Source: Planctomycetota bacterium
GTDB lineage: Bacteria; Planctomycetota; Planctomycetia; Pirellulales; Pirellulaceae
Reading direction: 5' to 3'
Length of the DNA: 12,790 bases
NCBI GenBank assembly: GCA_029259935.1
Contig: JAJDEH010000266.1
Location: forward strand, 1 to 12,790
Positions 1-7,925 of the stretch are shown piece by piece. How positions within the stretch are numbered: the first letter of the stretch is position 1; each line of letters opens with the position of its first letter. The notes below the pieces were generated by a model. That model did no database searches and was not told the DNA's origin. It saw only the letters and a program-made list of their open reading frames with translations. A program made the position numbers and the translations under genes.

Positions 1-2386
1 CACCACCACGACCGCCGCCACCACCACCGCCACCGCCTAGGCCGCCACCGCCGCCGAACGGATTAATACCGCCGCTGGAAACGGGAACGACCAAGTCACC
101 AACCGGATACACTTTCGTGATCAAGTTGGCATCGGCTTCCTCTTGGGTCGTGATCAGCAAAACTTCGTCTTGGATCATGTACGTCAGTTCGAGCTCACGC
201 AGCATGAGCCGCAACGCCGAACGTAGCGAAACACCACTTAACTCGCGAGAGATCGGTGTGTCACTGCCGATGCCGACGACATCCAACGCTTTGGTGTCGA
301 GTTCGATTTGAATCTTGTGCCGATCTTCCAGGAAATCGATGACATCTTGCAGCGGAGTTTCGATGAATTCCAAAGATGTATCTTCGTCCAACGCGGCTTG
401 AATTCGTTGCTCTTCGCCGCCTGAACCACCAAGATCGACCGAGCGGTACTTAAGCCGCTTCATCGTCAACTCTTCCCATTCCTCGGGATCCGGATAAAGA
501 ATCCACTGATCGTCGGGATGAGGGACGTGAGACAGTTCGACTTGATAGAGGGCTTCGGCGAACTTGGCGTGCCGCAGTTCTCGCAGCCGATCCATCAACA
601 CAATCTGACCAGCGAAACGCGAGTTAAAAGACGCCGACTGGCCGATAGGATCATCGGGTGCCAGTTCTCTAACTTGAGTTGCTACATCGTACTCTGCTTC
701 CACGAATCGCTCTTCGTCCATCAAGGAAGCGAATCGTCCCATCAATTGGTAGATTCTCTCATTGTCCCGCGCGACTTGGCTGGCCAGCCGTGCGTTTTGC
801 AGAGCGGCCGCCAGATTCTGCTGAGCCAGCGCCCGGCGTCGATCAATTTCAAGTTCGCGGCGACCCGCATCCCGTAGCGCGAATTCGATTTGGCTCCGCA
901 AATTCGCTCGCACTTCCGCGCTCAGGCCCGCAGCTCGCTCGACGTTTTCCAACTGCAATTTGAGATTGCGGATCGCGCCGGTGGCGTCCTCGCTCATCCG
1001 ATCGCGGGCGTCCTTTAACGCGGCTTCTACCTCCGCCTGAATCTTGCCTTGCAAGATCGCTTTGGCATCGTCGACGGATCCCAGAAAGCGTCCTTCGCCG
1101 CTGCGAAGGAAACCGGGGTCGGTCGCTGCGTCAGCCGCGTCCGCGACTAGTCGCAGTGTGACTTCCCCGCGTCGTCCAGAACTGCCGTCTTTTTCTTTTC
1201 TAAGGACAGCGTTTCGGATCGACCGAGCAGCCGGATTACCGGGGTCGCTGGCCAACGCGGCTCCCGCCAGCACTTTCGCGCCTTTGACGTCGCCACTGGC
1301 AAGTGCATGGCCTCCTAGTTTGGAAAGATGATGGGCATTGTTCATTACCATGCGGCCCGCCTCTTGAAGGCCCGCTGTTCCGACCGTGGGTAATGTCCAG
1401 CCGCCGTTGTCGCGCGCCCCATCCACCATTTGAGGCAAATACGACAGGTCGGGATTCGACGGTTGGCTGCTAACATCCCATGTGTAATCGACCTGCCTGC
1501 CGTTTACTTCACCCGTCATGGAAACGTTGTGCGTGCCCGGGCTATCTAGAACTCCGACCAGAATTGAATCGCGATCGCTGCGCAAGGGAGGCAATTTCAC
1601 TGGGTAGGCCTCGCTCATCGCCGTAGGCAATTTGACCGAAACGGGCCAAATCACATTTCCCTTGACGATGCTGAGCAAGTCGCGGCCGGCCATCGCGCCG
1701 GTCGTCTCTTGGCTGTCCACATAAACCATGCCGCCCGTGTGATTGGCGACCGCGGCAAGCAAATGGATATCCCGCTTGGGGCCGATTGCGTAACTGGACA
1801 CGGGAACGCGCGCCATCACGAGTTGACTCATCAAGTCGCCGAACTCACGGTCGGCCATCCAATTGGCGCGGCTCATTCCGTCGCCGATGTAAATCACCGA
1901 ACGCGAGGTTCTTTTCGCCGCTCCAAACTCGTCGGCCGCGGCGACCAAGGCCCCCGCCATATCCGTGGAGCCAAGCGGTGCCCGTGCTTCCAGTTTTGCA
2001 AGGCCGCGTTTCATCTCGGCTCCGGTTGGCGAGACAAAGTTTTCCGTCATTGCCACCGACGTAAGATCAACGGCGACTAGCTTGACGCGGTCTTTCTCGT
2101 TCATGGTCGCCAGCAGGGTCTTCAGCGATTCAAGAGCGTCGTCGCGATAGAGACCCGTTTGACTGGCGGATGTGTCAAACAAAACGAGCAAATCAACCGA
2201 ACCACTAGGGGACGTGGCGACGTTAGGTGATAAGCTAAGGGCAAAGGAGGTTTCGCCGGTTGCCTTTTGAAATGTCTGCAATTTGGCTTTTTCCGCATCC
2301 TGCGGAGGAGCGGCTGTCAAGCTTGCCGAGATTCCAATGAGCAATGTGGGGAAAACCGCCAGTAGAAACTGACTGCGCATCGACAT
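1..2386 (-). CDS. vWA domain protein with C-terminal STN/secretin-like domain, 3' end outside window
   Basis: This frame is open without a stop for 795 codons, from the ATG at 2386 to the left edge, so the C-terminus is missing. The start is set by GGAG at 2395-2398, 8 nt upstream; a second in-frame ATG at 2380 is 14 nt away. Residues 4-25 are a hydrophobic signal peptide. Residues 63-245 form a von Willebrand A domain with an intact MIDAS motif, DTSAS (71-75), plus T141 and D169 (YIGDG). Residues 440-545 are rich in Lys, Arg, Glu and Ala and probably helical or coiled-coil. Residues 665-750 resemble the STN/secretin short N-terminal domain (SLEFIETPLQDVIDFLED), followed by VYPVGDLVVPV and a glycine run (774-795) at the window edge. 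I infer an exported, metal-dependent adhesion or scaffold protein. Many planctomycetes carry this STN/Gly-rich arrangement; its function is unknown. Transcription is probably separate from the next minus-strand gene, because a terminator-like hairpin lies between them. Confidence 0.88.
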   Translation of the reverse strand, partial: MSMRSQFLLAVFPTLLIGISASLTAAPPQDAEKAKLQTFQKATGETSFALSLSPNVATSPSGSVDLLVLFDTSASQTGLYRDDALESLKTLLATMNEKDRVKLVAVDLTSVAMTENFVSPTGAEMKRGLAKLEARAPLGSTDMAGALVAAADEFGAAKRTSRSVIYIGDGMSRANWMADREFGDLMSQLVMARVPVSSYAIGPKRDIHLLAAVANHTGGMVYVDSQETTGAMAGRDLLSIVKGNVIWPVSVKLPTAMSEAYPVKLPPLRSDRDSILVGVLDSPGTHNVSMTGEVNGRQVDYTWDVSSQPSNPDLSYLPQMVDGARDNGGWTLPTVGTAGLQEAGRMVMNNAHHLSKLGGHALASGDVKGAKVLAGAALASDPGNPAARSIRNAVLRKEKDGSSGRRGEVTLRLVADAADAATDPGFLRSGEGRFLGSVDDAKAILQGKIQAEVEAALKDARDRMSEDATGAIRNLKLQLENVERAAGLSAEVRANLRSQIEFALRDAGRRELEIDRRRALAQQNLAAALQNARLASQVARDNERIYQLMGRFASLMDEERFVEAEYDVATQVRELAPDDPIGQSASFNSRFAGQIVLMDRLRELRHAKFAEALYQVELSHVPHPDDQWILYPDPEEWEELTMKRLKYRSVDLGGSGGEEQRIQAALDEDTSLEFIETPLQDVIDFLEDRHKIQIELDTKALDVVGIGSDTPISRELSGVSLRSALRLMLRELELTYMIQDEVLLITTQEEADANLITKVYPVGDLVVPVSSGGINPFGGGGGLGGGGGGGGGRGG

Positions 2387-2482
2387 GTTTAAGTCTCCAA
2401 ACACCGAAATGGCTGTGGTCGGGGCCCTGGTTCTGTTCTCTTGTTCTGAAACACCCCAGCTTGGTCACGCAATATGCGCGCC

Positions 2483-2517
2483 GATTAGAGGTCATTCTAA
2501 TCTGGACCGTGCTAATC
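2483..2517. promoter_or_regulatory. Cluster of three GATTAG/CTAATC half-sites (possible operator)
   Basis: GATTAGA (2483-2489) and TCTAATC (2496-2502) form a perfect 7-bp inverted repeat around a 6-nt centre. A third copy, CTAATCT (2512-2518), repeats the second in direct orientation 15 bp away. The group lies about 100-130 bp upstream of the vWA start codon. This spacing fits a dimeric transcription factor or response regulator, but that is inference. Confidence 0.35.
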
Positions 2518-2594
2518 TTCTATAAAAAAATCCCGAAAACGCCAGATGTTGTCGCGAATCGTCCACCTCGGCCGTGACGTAACCCATTTCCTGG

Positions 2595-2635
2595 CAATAA
2601 AATAAGGACGACCATCCCAAGGGATGGTCGTCCTT
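2595..2635 (-). terminator. Probable intrinsic terminator of the Tyr/Asp-rich gene
   Basis: Bases 2604-2618 and 2621-2635 are perfect reverse complements, 15 bp each around AA. On the minus strand the stem is followed at once by ATTTTATTG, a T-rich tail. On the plus strand there is no such tail, so the signal points leftward. It lies about 130 nt past the stop codon at 2767, a rather long trailer. An alternative is a protein-binding palindrome upstream of the vWA gene. Confidence 0.55.
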
Positions 2636-2766
2636 GCTGAAGCAATCTAAATCAGGTCCCGAAAGCTTCCCATCCGATTGATTAACCGGGTGTGCAATAA
2701 TGCGACAGAGGAAAGCGAAATGCCACACCGAATTGAACTGTTGTGGCGGGCTCGCCGGGGGACGAA

Positions 2767-4191
2767 TTACCTGACGGTGCCTTGTCGTTTCCCGGATTTG
2801 GCAGTTTCACCAGAAAGCTCGACGATTTCGGTCAGTTGGCGGGAAGCCGTCCGCAGCGATTGGCCCGTTCGATCGAGGGCTCGAGCCACTACCAACACGG
2901 CCGCCTGGACGCAGGCCGCCGAACTTTCGACCGATTCCGGGGAAATTCTTGCCGCTTGACGCCATTGGCGACGCTCTGGGTGGGGTAGGGTCAGTTCCGC
3001 CGTGGCCCGATTCACGCCGTGCATCCAAGGTTCACTTTCGCCGTGCGGCAAGGTCAACGGCTGTTCGCCTGGCATTTCGGCGTAACGAACCACGCCTTCA
3101 CGGTCGCCGGAAGCGGCCCGACGCCAGTCCGAACTCTCCGCGTCTGGAAGGCCACATTCATCCGCCAAATCGATCAACTCCCACATTTCAAATTCATCCC
3201 AACTGATCACGTCCTCGGAAGCTGGCAGCGTAGCGACGGGATTCGCCGAATTTTCCGCAACCGAATAATTGACCCATTCATCCATCTCGAAGGTTGCCAT
3301 GGCAGCGGTCAAGTTCTCCATCAGGTCTGCAACCATTTGCTCAATGAGTGCGGAAAACTGGGAATTGGCGGCGTTTTTTTGCACAATCCGGCCAAGTCGT
3401 GCGATGTCCGATAGGTCGATTGCTTCCGTGGAGATTTCGTCCTGGTTCTGCAGGTGGCCGGCCTGTTCGTCAAAGTCGTCACTTCCAAAGTGCCTGTCGG
3501 CGTGCCAGTAGTCGTCGTAATCGTAGGATTGATATTCCTCGTCGGATGACTCAAAGCCGGTCGGCTGCGATGGGACCGGAACGGACTGCGATTCCGCCGT
3601 TGATGAATCCTCGACTTGCTTGGGAGCGGCTGGTTCAGATTGACGGTACCAGTAGTCCTCGTAATCGGCGTCGAAGGCTTCGACAGGCTCCCCGTCAGGC
3701 AGGTCGCCAGGACAGTCTTCAAGGCATGGTTGGTCTTCAACGGGTTCGGAGGTGGCGTAGGACTCATAGTCGTCATAGGGTTCGTAATCGTCGTAAGACC
3801 AGTCATACTCATCATCTAGGATCCGCGACTCCGGCTGTTCATCCAGCGAGGCGGTGGGTTCTTCCTTCGATTCGGTAGGCAGATCGGCCGCAGCCTCGCT
3901 CCTTACCGACTCAACGCCGTAAACCGCCGCGTCATGAATGGTGTCATGCCCGGACAGGTTGGGGGAGGCCAAATATGGGAAGAGGCTTAGCCCTGGTTCC
4001 GAAAAGTAGCGACCGCCTTCAAGCGGGCAGACCGACGTCGCCTCTCGGCTGATGGCCGCCGCGGGGCAGCGACTATCTTGGCACTGGTTTTCGCCGACTG
4101 AGTTAGGGTCACAATGCGCGTAGTCCAAGGGGCCAAAAACGCCCAGGATACATGGAATTAGCAACGCAGCGGCCAATCGGGTACGTTTCAT
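2767..4191 (-). CDS. Secreted acidic Tyr/Asp-rich protein of unknown function
   Basis: I do not recognise this 474-residue protein. The start ATG at 4191 has a strong GGAGG (4201-4205) 9 nt upstream. Residues 1-27 look like a signal peptide: basic MKRTR, a hydrophobic core, then polar sequence. Six cysteines fall at 24-65, counting C27, C37, C42 and C55, or at C156/C160, so disulfides are possible outside the cytoplasm. Residues 100-260 are low complexity, very acidic and rich in tyrosine, with clusters such as YDDYEPYDDYESY (133-145), YEDYWY (177-182) and YQSYDYDDYWH (220-230). Residues 255-310 look helical and amphipathic (DIARLGRIVQKNAANSQFSA). A Trp/Glu-rich stretch (328-345) and a basic helical tail (410-474) follow. 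I infer an exported, mostly disordered surface or matrix protein. Metal binding or tyrosine cross-linking are only guesses from composition. It appears to be monocistronic, with its own upstream promoter region and downstream hairpin. Confidence 0.8.
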   Translation of the reverse strand: MKRTRLAAALLIPCILGVFGPLDYAHCDPNSVGENQCQDSRCPAAAISREATSVCPLEGGRYFSEPGLSLFPYLASPNLSGHDTIHDAAVYGVESVRSEAAADLPTESKEEPTASLDEQPESRILDDEYDWSYDDYEPYDDYESYATSEPVEDQPCLEDCPGDLPDGEPVEAFDADYEDYWYRQSEPAAPKQVEDSSTAESQSVPVPSQPTGFESSDEEYQSYDYDDYWHADRHFGSDDFDEQAGHLQNQDEISTEAIDLSDIARLGRIVQKNAANSQFSALIEQMVADLMENLTAAMATFEMDEWVNYSVAENSANPVATLPASEDVISWDEFEMWELIDLADECGLPDAESSDWRRAASGDREGVVRYAEMPGEQPLTLPHGESEPWMHGVNRATAELTLPHPERRQWRQAARISPESVESSAACVQAAVLVVARALDRTGQSLRTASRQLTEIVELSGETAKSGKRQGTVR

Positions 4192-4568
4192 CGCAGAAGT
4201 CCTCCAGACTGATGATTAGATTGCCAGGGCAAGTGGCAAGGATTTCCGTTTCCAGGTGGGCAAGGCATAAAGATTGTGCCCGCAATTCGGTATCGGAGAA
4301 GGTGGTTTGAGGGCATTAGATAAAGGGGGGTTGATACAAAATATGGGTATATTGTTTGGTTTCCATTGACTTTCATGACTGATGTCACGGCCAATCGTCT
4401 TTTTCCATCTGTGACCAAAGTGTCGAGAAAGACCAGCCGCAATTGACGATCTTAAAATAATGTTTACTATAAGAATCAACATAATGATGTTTAGTGACGG
4501 GTGCCGATCCTAAGGGTGAGGCCGATATTCCTATTCAATTCACACCATCACCTCCTAGATTGACGATC
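4192..4568. other. Divergent promoter region between the Tyr/Asp-rich gene and the SLC13 permease
   Basis: This region is clearly more AT-rich than its surroundings, especially 4310-4500. It must serve both the minus-strand gene starting at 4191 and the plus-strand permease. Visible elements are a plus-strand promoter candidate at 4443-4470 and an inverted repeat TTGCCA/TGGCAA (4221-4226, 4234-4239) in the untranslated leader of the minus-strand gene. The 84- and 88-residue minus-strand ORFs here overlap each other in different frames and look non-coding. Confidence 0.55.
4443..4470 (+). promoter_or_regulatory. Candidate sigma-70 type promoter for the permease
   Basis: TTGACG (4443-4448, 5 of 6 to the -35 consensus) is followed after 16 nt by TACTAT (4465-4470, 4 of 6 to the -10). 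TATAAG at 4468-4473 is an alternative -10 with a longer spacer. Transcription would start near 4478, leaving a leader of about 90 nt before the ATG at 4569. Confidence 0.35.
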
Positions 4569-6473
4569 ATGGGCTTTCTTCAGCCATTTCACCCATGGAT
4601 CGCAATCGGCGTCACCCTATTGGTTTTTGCCGTCCTGCAACTACGCCGCGGCGCGCCGATTGAATTGCTGTTTTTGGGCGGGCTCGTCGTGGTGACGATC
4701 ACGGGCGTCATTACGCCCGCGCAAGCTTTGGAGGGATTTTCAAATCCCGCTCCGCTGACGATCGCCGCGTTGTTCGTCGTGGCAGCGGGCTTGCGATCGG
4801 CAGGCGTCTTGGACTGGGTTGGACGAGCCTTGCTGGGGCAGGTGCGTACGGAAAGGGGGGCGTTGTGGCGATTGGCCCTGACCTTGGCCAGCGCGTCGGC
4901 GGTCATGCTCAACACGGCGCTGGTGGCGATGATGGCACCGGTGGTCGTGGACTGGTGCCGTCAACGAAATATCTCGCCTTCCCGATTGTTGATGCCGGTC
5001 AGCTATTTGGCAATTCTCGGTGGGGTTTGCACGTTGATTGGAACCAGCACCACGTTGGTGGTCAACGGAAAACTGACGGCCAAACAAGTCGAAGAACAAG
5101 CGGCCCTCGACCAACTACGGCAACAGCCGAATCAAGATCCGGCCGCAATTGCCAAGCAACAACGGTTTGTGGATCGGGTGCAGCCAATGAAGCTGTTTGA
5201 GCTTGGCGCGGTCGGCCTGCCCTGCGCCGTGGTGGGGATTTGCTTTCTGCTGCTGGTCGGCCCACGACTGTTGCCCAATCGCACCGACATGATCGAACAG
5301 CTTGGAGAACAGCGACGTGAGTATTTGTTGGAGATGCTGGTGCGGCCCGATTGTCCGCTGATCGGGAACACCGTCGAGCAGGCCGGTTTGAGGCACTTGC
5401 CCGGTTTGTTCCTGATCGAGATCGATCGTGACGGAGATATCGTGACGCCGGTGGCGCCCGACGACGAAATCCGCTCCAGCGACCGCCTGGTCTTTACCGG
5501 CGTGGTAGACACGATCGTCGATCTGGAAAAGATTCCGGGACTTGTTCCTGCCGCCGACATGACCTACGAGTTTCATCCACAAGCTCGCAGGCATCGCCAC
5601 CTGACCGAGGTCGTGCTATCGCGCACATCTCCCTTGATCGGCACAACCGTGCGAGACGCCAATTTTCGCAAGCACTATAACGCCGCCGTCGTCGCGGTCC
5701 ATCGGAACGGCGTGCGTCTGACAAACAAGATCGGCAACATTCTGCTCGAACCGGGCGACACCTTGTTGCTGCAAACGCGCAACGAGTTCATTACGACCTA
5801 CCGAAACAGTCGTGACTTTTATTTGGTCAGTGCCGTTGAAGGCGCGGAACCGAGGCGTTACGACAAGGCCAAGATCGCCGCTCTGATGGTTGGCATCTTG
5901 ATCCTCTGGCTGGCGCTGATGAGCCTGGTTGATTTTGGCGTTCCAGGCTTGAATTCCCCAGCGATTGCCGCCATCACGATTGCCGGACTGATGATCGTGA
6001 CCGGCTGCCTGAAAATGTCCGAAGCGCGCAATGCCATCGATCTACAGACATTGCTGACAATTGCCGCGGCCTTGGGACTGGGGACGGCACTGGAATCCAG
6101 CGGAGCTGCCTCGAACATCGCCGAAGCGTTGGTCGACAGCGTCGGGCATCCTTATTTACTGTTGGTCGTGATTTATCTGATTACTGTAATTTTTACGGAG
6201 ATGATCACCAATAACGCGGTCGCGGCAATGTTATTTCCGATCGCCGTTTCGGTGGCGATGGCGGGCAACTACAACCCGCGGCCGTATGTCATTGCCGTGA
6301 CGCTCGCGGCGTCGCTGTCATTTATTACTCCGATTGGCTATCAAACCAACCTGATGGTGATGGGGCCGGGTGGCTATCGTCCTTCGGACTATTTGAAGTG
6401 CGGCCTGCCGCTGGCGATTGCCGTCAGTATTACCGCCCTCGTGCTGATACCGCTCATTTGGCCCTTGGTCTGA
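4569..6473 (+). CDS. SLC13/DASS-type permease with two RCK_C (TrkA-C) domains
   Basis: This is a 634-residue integral membrane protein of the ion transporter superfamily, predicted to move an anion such as a dicarboxylate or sulfate with sodium; the substrate is not readable from sequence. Residues 10-235 hold about six hydrophobic segments with the family motif GGVCTLIGTSTTLVVNG (151-167). Residues 252-333 and 345-425 are two RCK_C domains; each contains PLIG(N/T)TV, and they probably bind a regulatory ligand in the cytoplasm. Residues 435-634 hold the second membrane half, with TEMITNNAVAAMLFP (543-557) and SFITPIGYQTNLMVMGPGGY (584-603). An internal RCK_C pair is common in SLC13-like permeases of planctomycetes and cyanobacteria. 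The frame also opens at GTG 4494, adding 25 polar residues. I chose ATG 4569 because the hydrophobic N-terminus fits the family; neither start has a clear Shine-Dalgarno. The gene appears to be monocistronic. Confidence 0.87.
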   Translation: MGFLQPFHPWIAIGVTLLVFAVLQLRRGAPIELLFLGGLVVVTITGVITPAQALEGFSNPAPLTIAALFVVAAGLRSAGVLDWVGRALLGQVRTERGALWRLALTLASASAVMLNTALVAMMAPVVVDWCRQRNISPSRLLMPVSYLAILGGVCTLIGTSTTLVVNGKLTAKQVEEQAALDQLRQQPNQDPAAIAKQQRFVDRVQPMKLFELGAVGLPCAVVGICFLLLVGPRLLPNRTDMIEQLGEQRREYLLEMLVRPDCPLIGNTVEQAGLRHLPGLFLIEIDRDGDIVTPVAPDDEIRSSDRLVFTGVVDTIVDLEKIPGLVPAADMTYEFHPQARRHRHLTEVVLSRTSPLIGTTVRDANFRKHYNAAVVAVHRNGVRLTNKIGNILLEPGDTLLLQTRNEFITTYRNSRDFYLVSAVEGAEPRRYDKAKIAALMVGILILWLALMSLVDFGVPGLNSPAIAAITIAGLMIVTGCLKMSEARNAIDLQTLLTIAAALGLGTALESSGAASNIAEALVDSVGHPYLLLVVIYLITVIFTEMITNNAVAAMLFPIAVSVAMAGNYNPRPYVIAVTLAASLSFITPIGYQTNLMVMGPGGYRPSDYLKCGLPLAIAVSITALVLIPLIWPLV

Positions 6474-6559
6474 CCGCATTTCCGTGCTTAAATTGGCCAT
6501 CCAGGGCGAACGTCCCCGGCAAGCCGCGAAACAGACCACCCGCAGGGCAGCTTTTTACG

Positions 6560-6589
6560 TTGATCTCGCATCGCGGGGGCAATTTTTTT
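6560..6589 (+). terminator. Probable intrinsic terminator of the permease gene
   Basis: Bases 6560-6569 pair with 6573-6582 around a 3-nt loop: ten positions with one mismatch and two G-T wobbles. Seven T residues (6583-6589) follow directly. It sits 87 nt after the permease stop codon and before the protease gene, so the two genes are probably transcribed separately. Confidence 0.5.
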
Positions 6590-6672
6590 ATGTTGATGAT
6601 GGTGACACATTCCGTGTTGTTCATCACGACCAGCGAGGGGAGCGGCGAGATGATTCCCTACCGTTGGTCGCC

Positions 6673-6699
6673 GGAACTTAACTCGGAACTTCCAAGTTC
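6673..6699 (+). promoter_or_regulatory. Paired GGAACTT boxes upstream of the HtrA protease gene (ECF-like -35 elements)
   Basis: GGAACTT occurs at 6673-6679 and again at 6685-6691, 12 bp apart. The second copy lies within a perfect palindrome, GAACTT-CC-AAGTTC (6686-6699). GGAACTT is the -35 consensus of E. coli sigma-E, which drives degP there. Possible -10 elements are TTCACA (6697-6702) for the first box and CGTA (6709-6712) for the second; neither is a strong match. The ATG is at 6736. A repressor operator is the alternative. Confidence 0.35.
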
Positions 6700-6735
6700 A
6701 CATTTAGACGTAAGCCAATCCCGGAGAGTACGACA

Positions 6736-7920
6736 ATGAGAAAAACGCTGTTGATGTGCACGATTTCGGGAACACTCGGGGCGCTGATCGCGATCGGCTT
6801 GACCCTGGAGCAACGTCAACCACAAGTTTCCGCTCAAAACCCCGAACCGGCGGAGCGAGTGCAATTCCGGCCCGTCGCTGCGGCGGTGTCCATCGACAGG
6901 CACCGTGATTCGGTGGGCGATGAGTTTACGCCCGAAGAGAAGGTAAACATCGCCGTTTATGAAAGTGGCAATCGAAGTGTCGTCAACATTAACACGCGCA
7001 GCGTGCGGCCCGACAGTTTCTTTATGGTGGAACACGATGTGGAGGGCTCGGGCTCGGGTTCCGTTTTGGACCGGGCGGGCCACATTCTGACGAACTACCA
7101 TGTGGTCGGCGGCGCGCGGCAAATCATGGTCACGTTGCACGATGGCAAAAACTACGAGGCCGCTCTGGTAGGACAGGATCCGCAGAACGACATTGCCGTG
7201 CTGAAAATCGATGCCGATGCCGAGATGCTATTCCCCGCCGCCTTGGCCGATTCCGGAAAGGTACGCGTGGGACAAAACGTATACGCCATCGGCAACCCGC
7301 TCGGCCTGGAGCGAACGATGACCGTCGGAATCGTCTCTAGCTTAAACCGGACACTGCCGTCGCGCACGGGCCGTGCCATGAAATCGATCATTCAAATCGA
7401 CGCCGCGCTGAATCGAGGAAATTCGGGCGGCCCGTTGTTCAATAGTCGGGGAGTTGTCATCGGCATGAATACGGCGATCGCCAGCCCTAGCGGCGCGGGC
7501 GAGAACATCGGGATTGGCTTCGCGATCCCGTCAAATACGATTCGACGAGTGCTGCCGCAACTGATCGAACATGGTCGCGTGATTCGTCCCGATTTGGGGA
7601 TCACGCGCTTCTTTCAAATCGGCGAAGGACTTGGTATCGCCACCATGGCTCGTGGCGGGCCGGCGGAAAAGGCCGGATTGCGAGGTTTCCGAATTGTACG
7701 GCAGCAGCGACGCCGAGGTCCGTACGTCTATGAGGAAACGAGCATCGATCGAAGTTATGCGGACATTATTTTGGCGGTGGACGACAGTCCGGTCGCGACG
7801 GTGGATGAGTTGTTGACGATTGTCGAAAGCAAGAAGCCTCGCGAAACGGTGAACGTGACCGTAATGCGGGAGGGCAAGCAAGTCAGTCTACCGGTGATTT
7901 TGGGCGAAAGTGAAGGATAA
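6736..7920 (+). CDS. HtrA/DegP-type S1C serine protease with one PDZ domain
   Basis: The 394-residue product is a trypsin-like envelope quality-control protease. ATG 6736 has GGAGAG (6723-6728) 7 nt upstream. Residues 5-24 form a hydrophobic signal or anchor; VSAQ (31-34) could be a cleavage site. The protease domain covers about residues 70-280 with the full catalytic triad: H122 in TNYHVV, D152 in NDIAVLKID and S230 in GNSGGPLF. The oxyanion-loop region and substrate pocket (NIGIGFAIPS, 257-266) are also intact, so it should be active. Residues 285-390 form a single PDZ domain, with a basic insertion (RIVRQQRRRGPYVYEE, 319-334) before DIILAVDDSPV. DegP has two PDZ domains, so this is closer to DegS-like or short HtrA proteins in layout. 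It probably degrades or chaperones misfolded exported proteins, which suits the many exported products encoded nearby. Two GGAACTT boxes upstream suggest stress control. Confidence 0.93.
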   Translation: MRKTLLMCTISGTLGALIAIGLTLEQRQPQVSAQNPEPAERVQFRPVAAAVSIDRHRDSVGDEFTPEEKVNIAVYESGNRSVVNINTRSVRPDSFFMVEHDVEGSGSGSVLDRAGHILTNYHVVGGARQIMVTLHDGKNYEAALVGQDPQNDIAVLKIDADAEMLFPAALADSGKVRVGQNVYAIGNPLGLERTMTVGIVSSLNRTLPSRTGRAMKSIIQIDAALNRGNSGGPLFNSRGVVIGMNTAIASPSGAGENIGIGFAIPSNTIRRVLPQLIEHGRVIRPDLGITRFFQIGEGLGIATMARGGPAEKAGLRGFRIVRQQRRRGPYVYEETSIDRSYADIILAVDDSPVATVDELLTIVESKKPRETVNVTVMREGKQVSLPVILGESEG

Positions 7921-7925
7921 GAAGC

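Larger units (their letters stand above)
2387..2766. other. Intergenic region upstream of the vWA gene
   Basis: These 380 bases lie between two minus-strand genes. They hold a 15-bp inverted repeat with a T-rich tail (2595-2635), three GATTAG/CTAATC hexamers (2483-2517), and a run of seven A residues (T on the minus strand) near 2524-2530. The short ORFs here overlap each other, have no usable ribosome binding site and resemble no known protein. I see no RNA gene. Confidence 0.6.

Noticed and set aside
1..60. Simple GCC/ACC repeat at the left edge
   Set aside because: It is in frame with the vWA/STN protein and encodes its glycine-rich tract (GGC/GGT codons), so it is coding low complexity and not a separate repeat element.
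2235..2728. Minus-strand 86- and 78-residue ORFs near the vWA start
   Set aside because: They overlap the signal peptide region of the vWA gene or the hairpin, in other frames, without ribosome binding sites.
3321..3878. Minus-strand 164-residue Thr/Pro-rich and plus-strand 176-residue Arg-rich ORFs
   Set aside because: Both are other-frame readings of the repetitive Tyr/Asp codons in the secreted orphan gene, which has a strong ribosome binding site and signal peptide.
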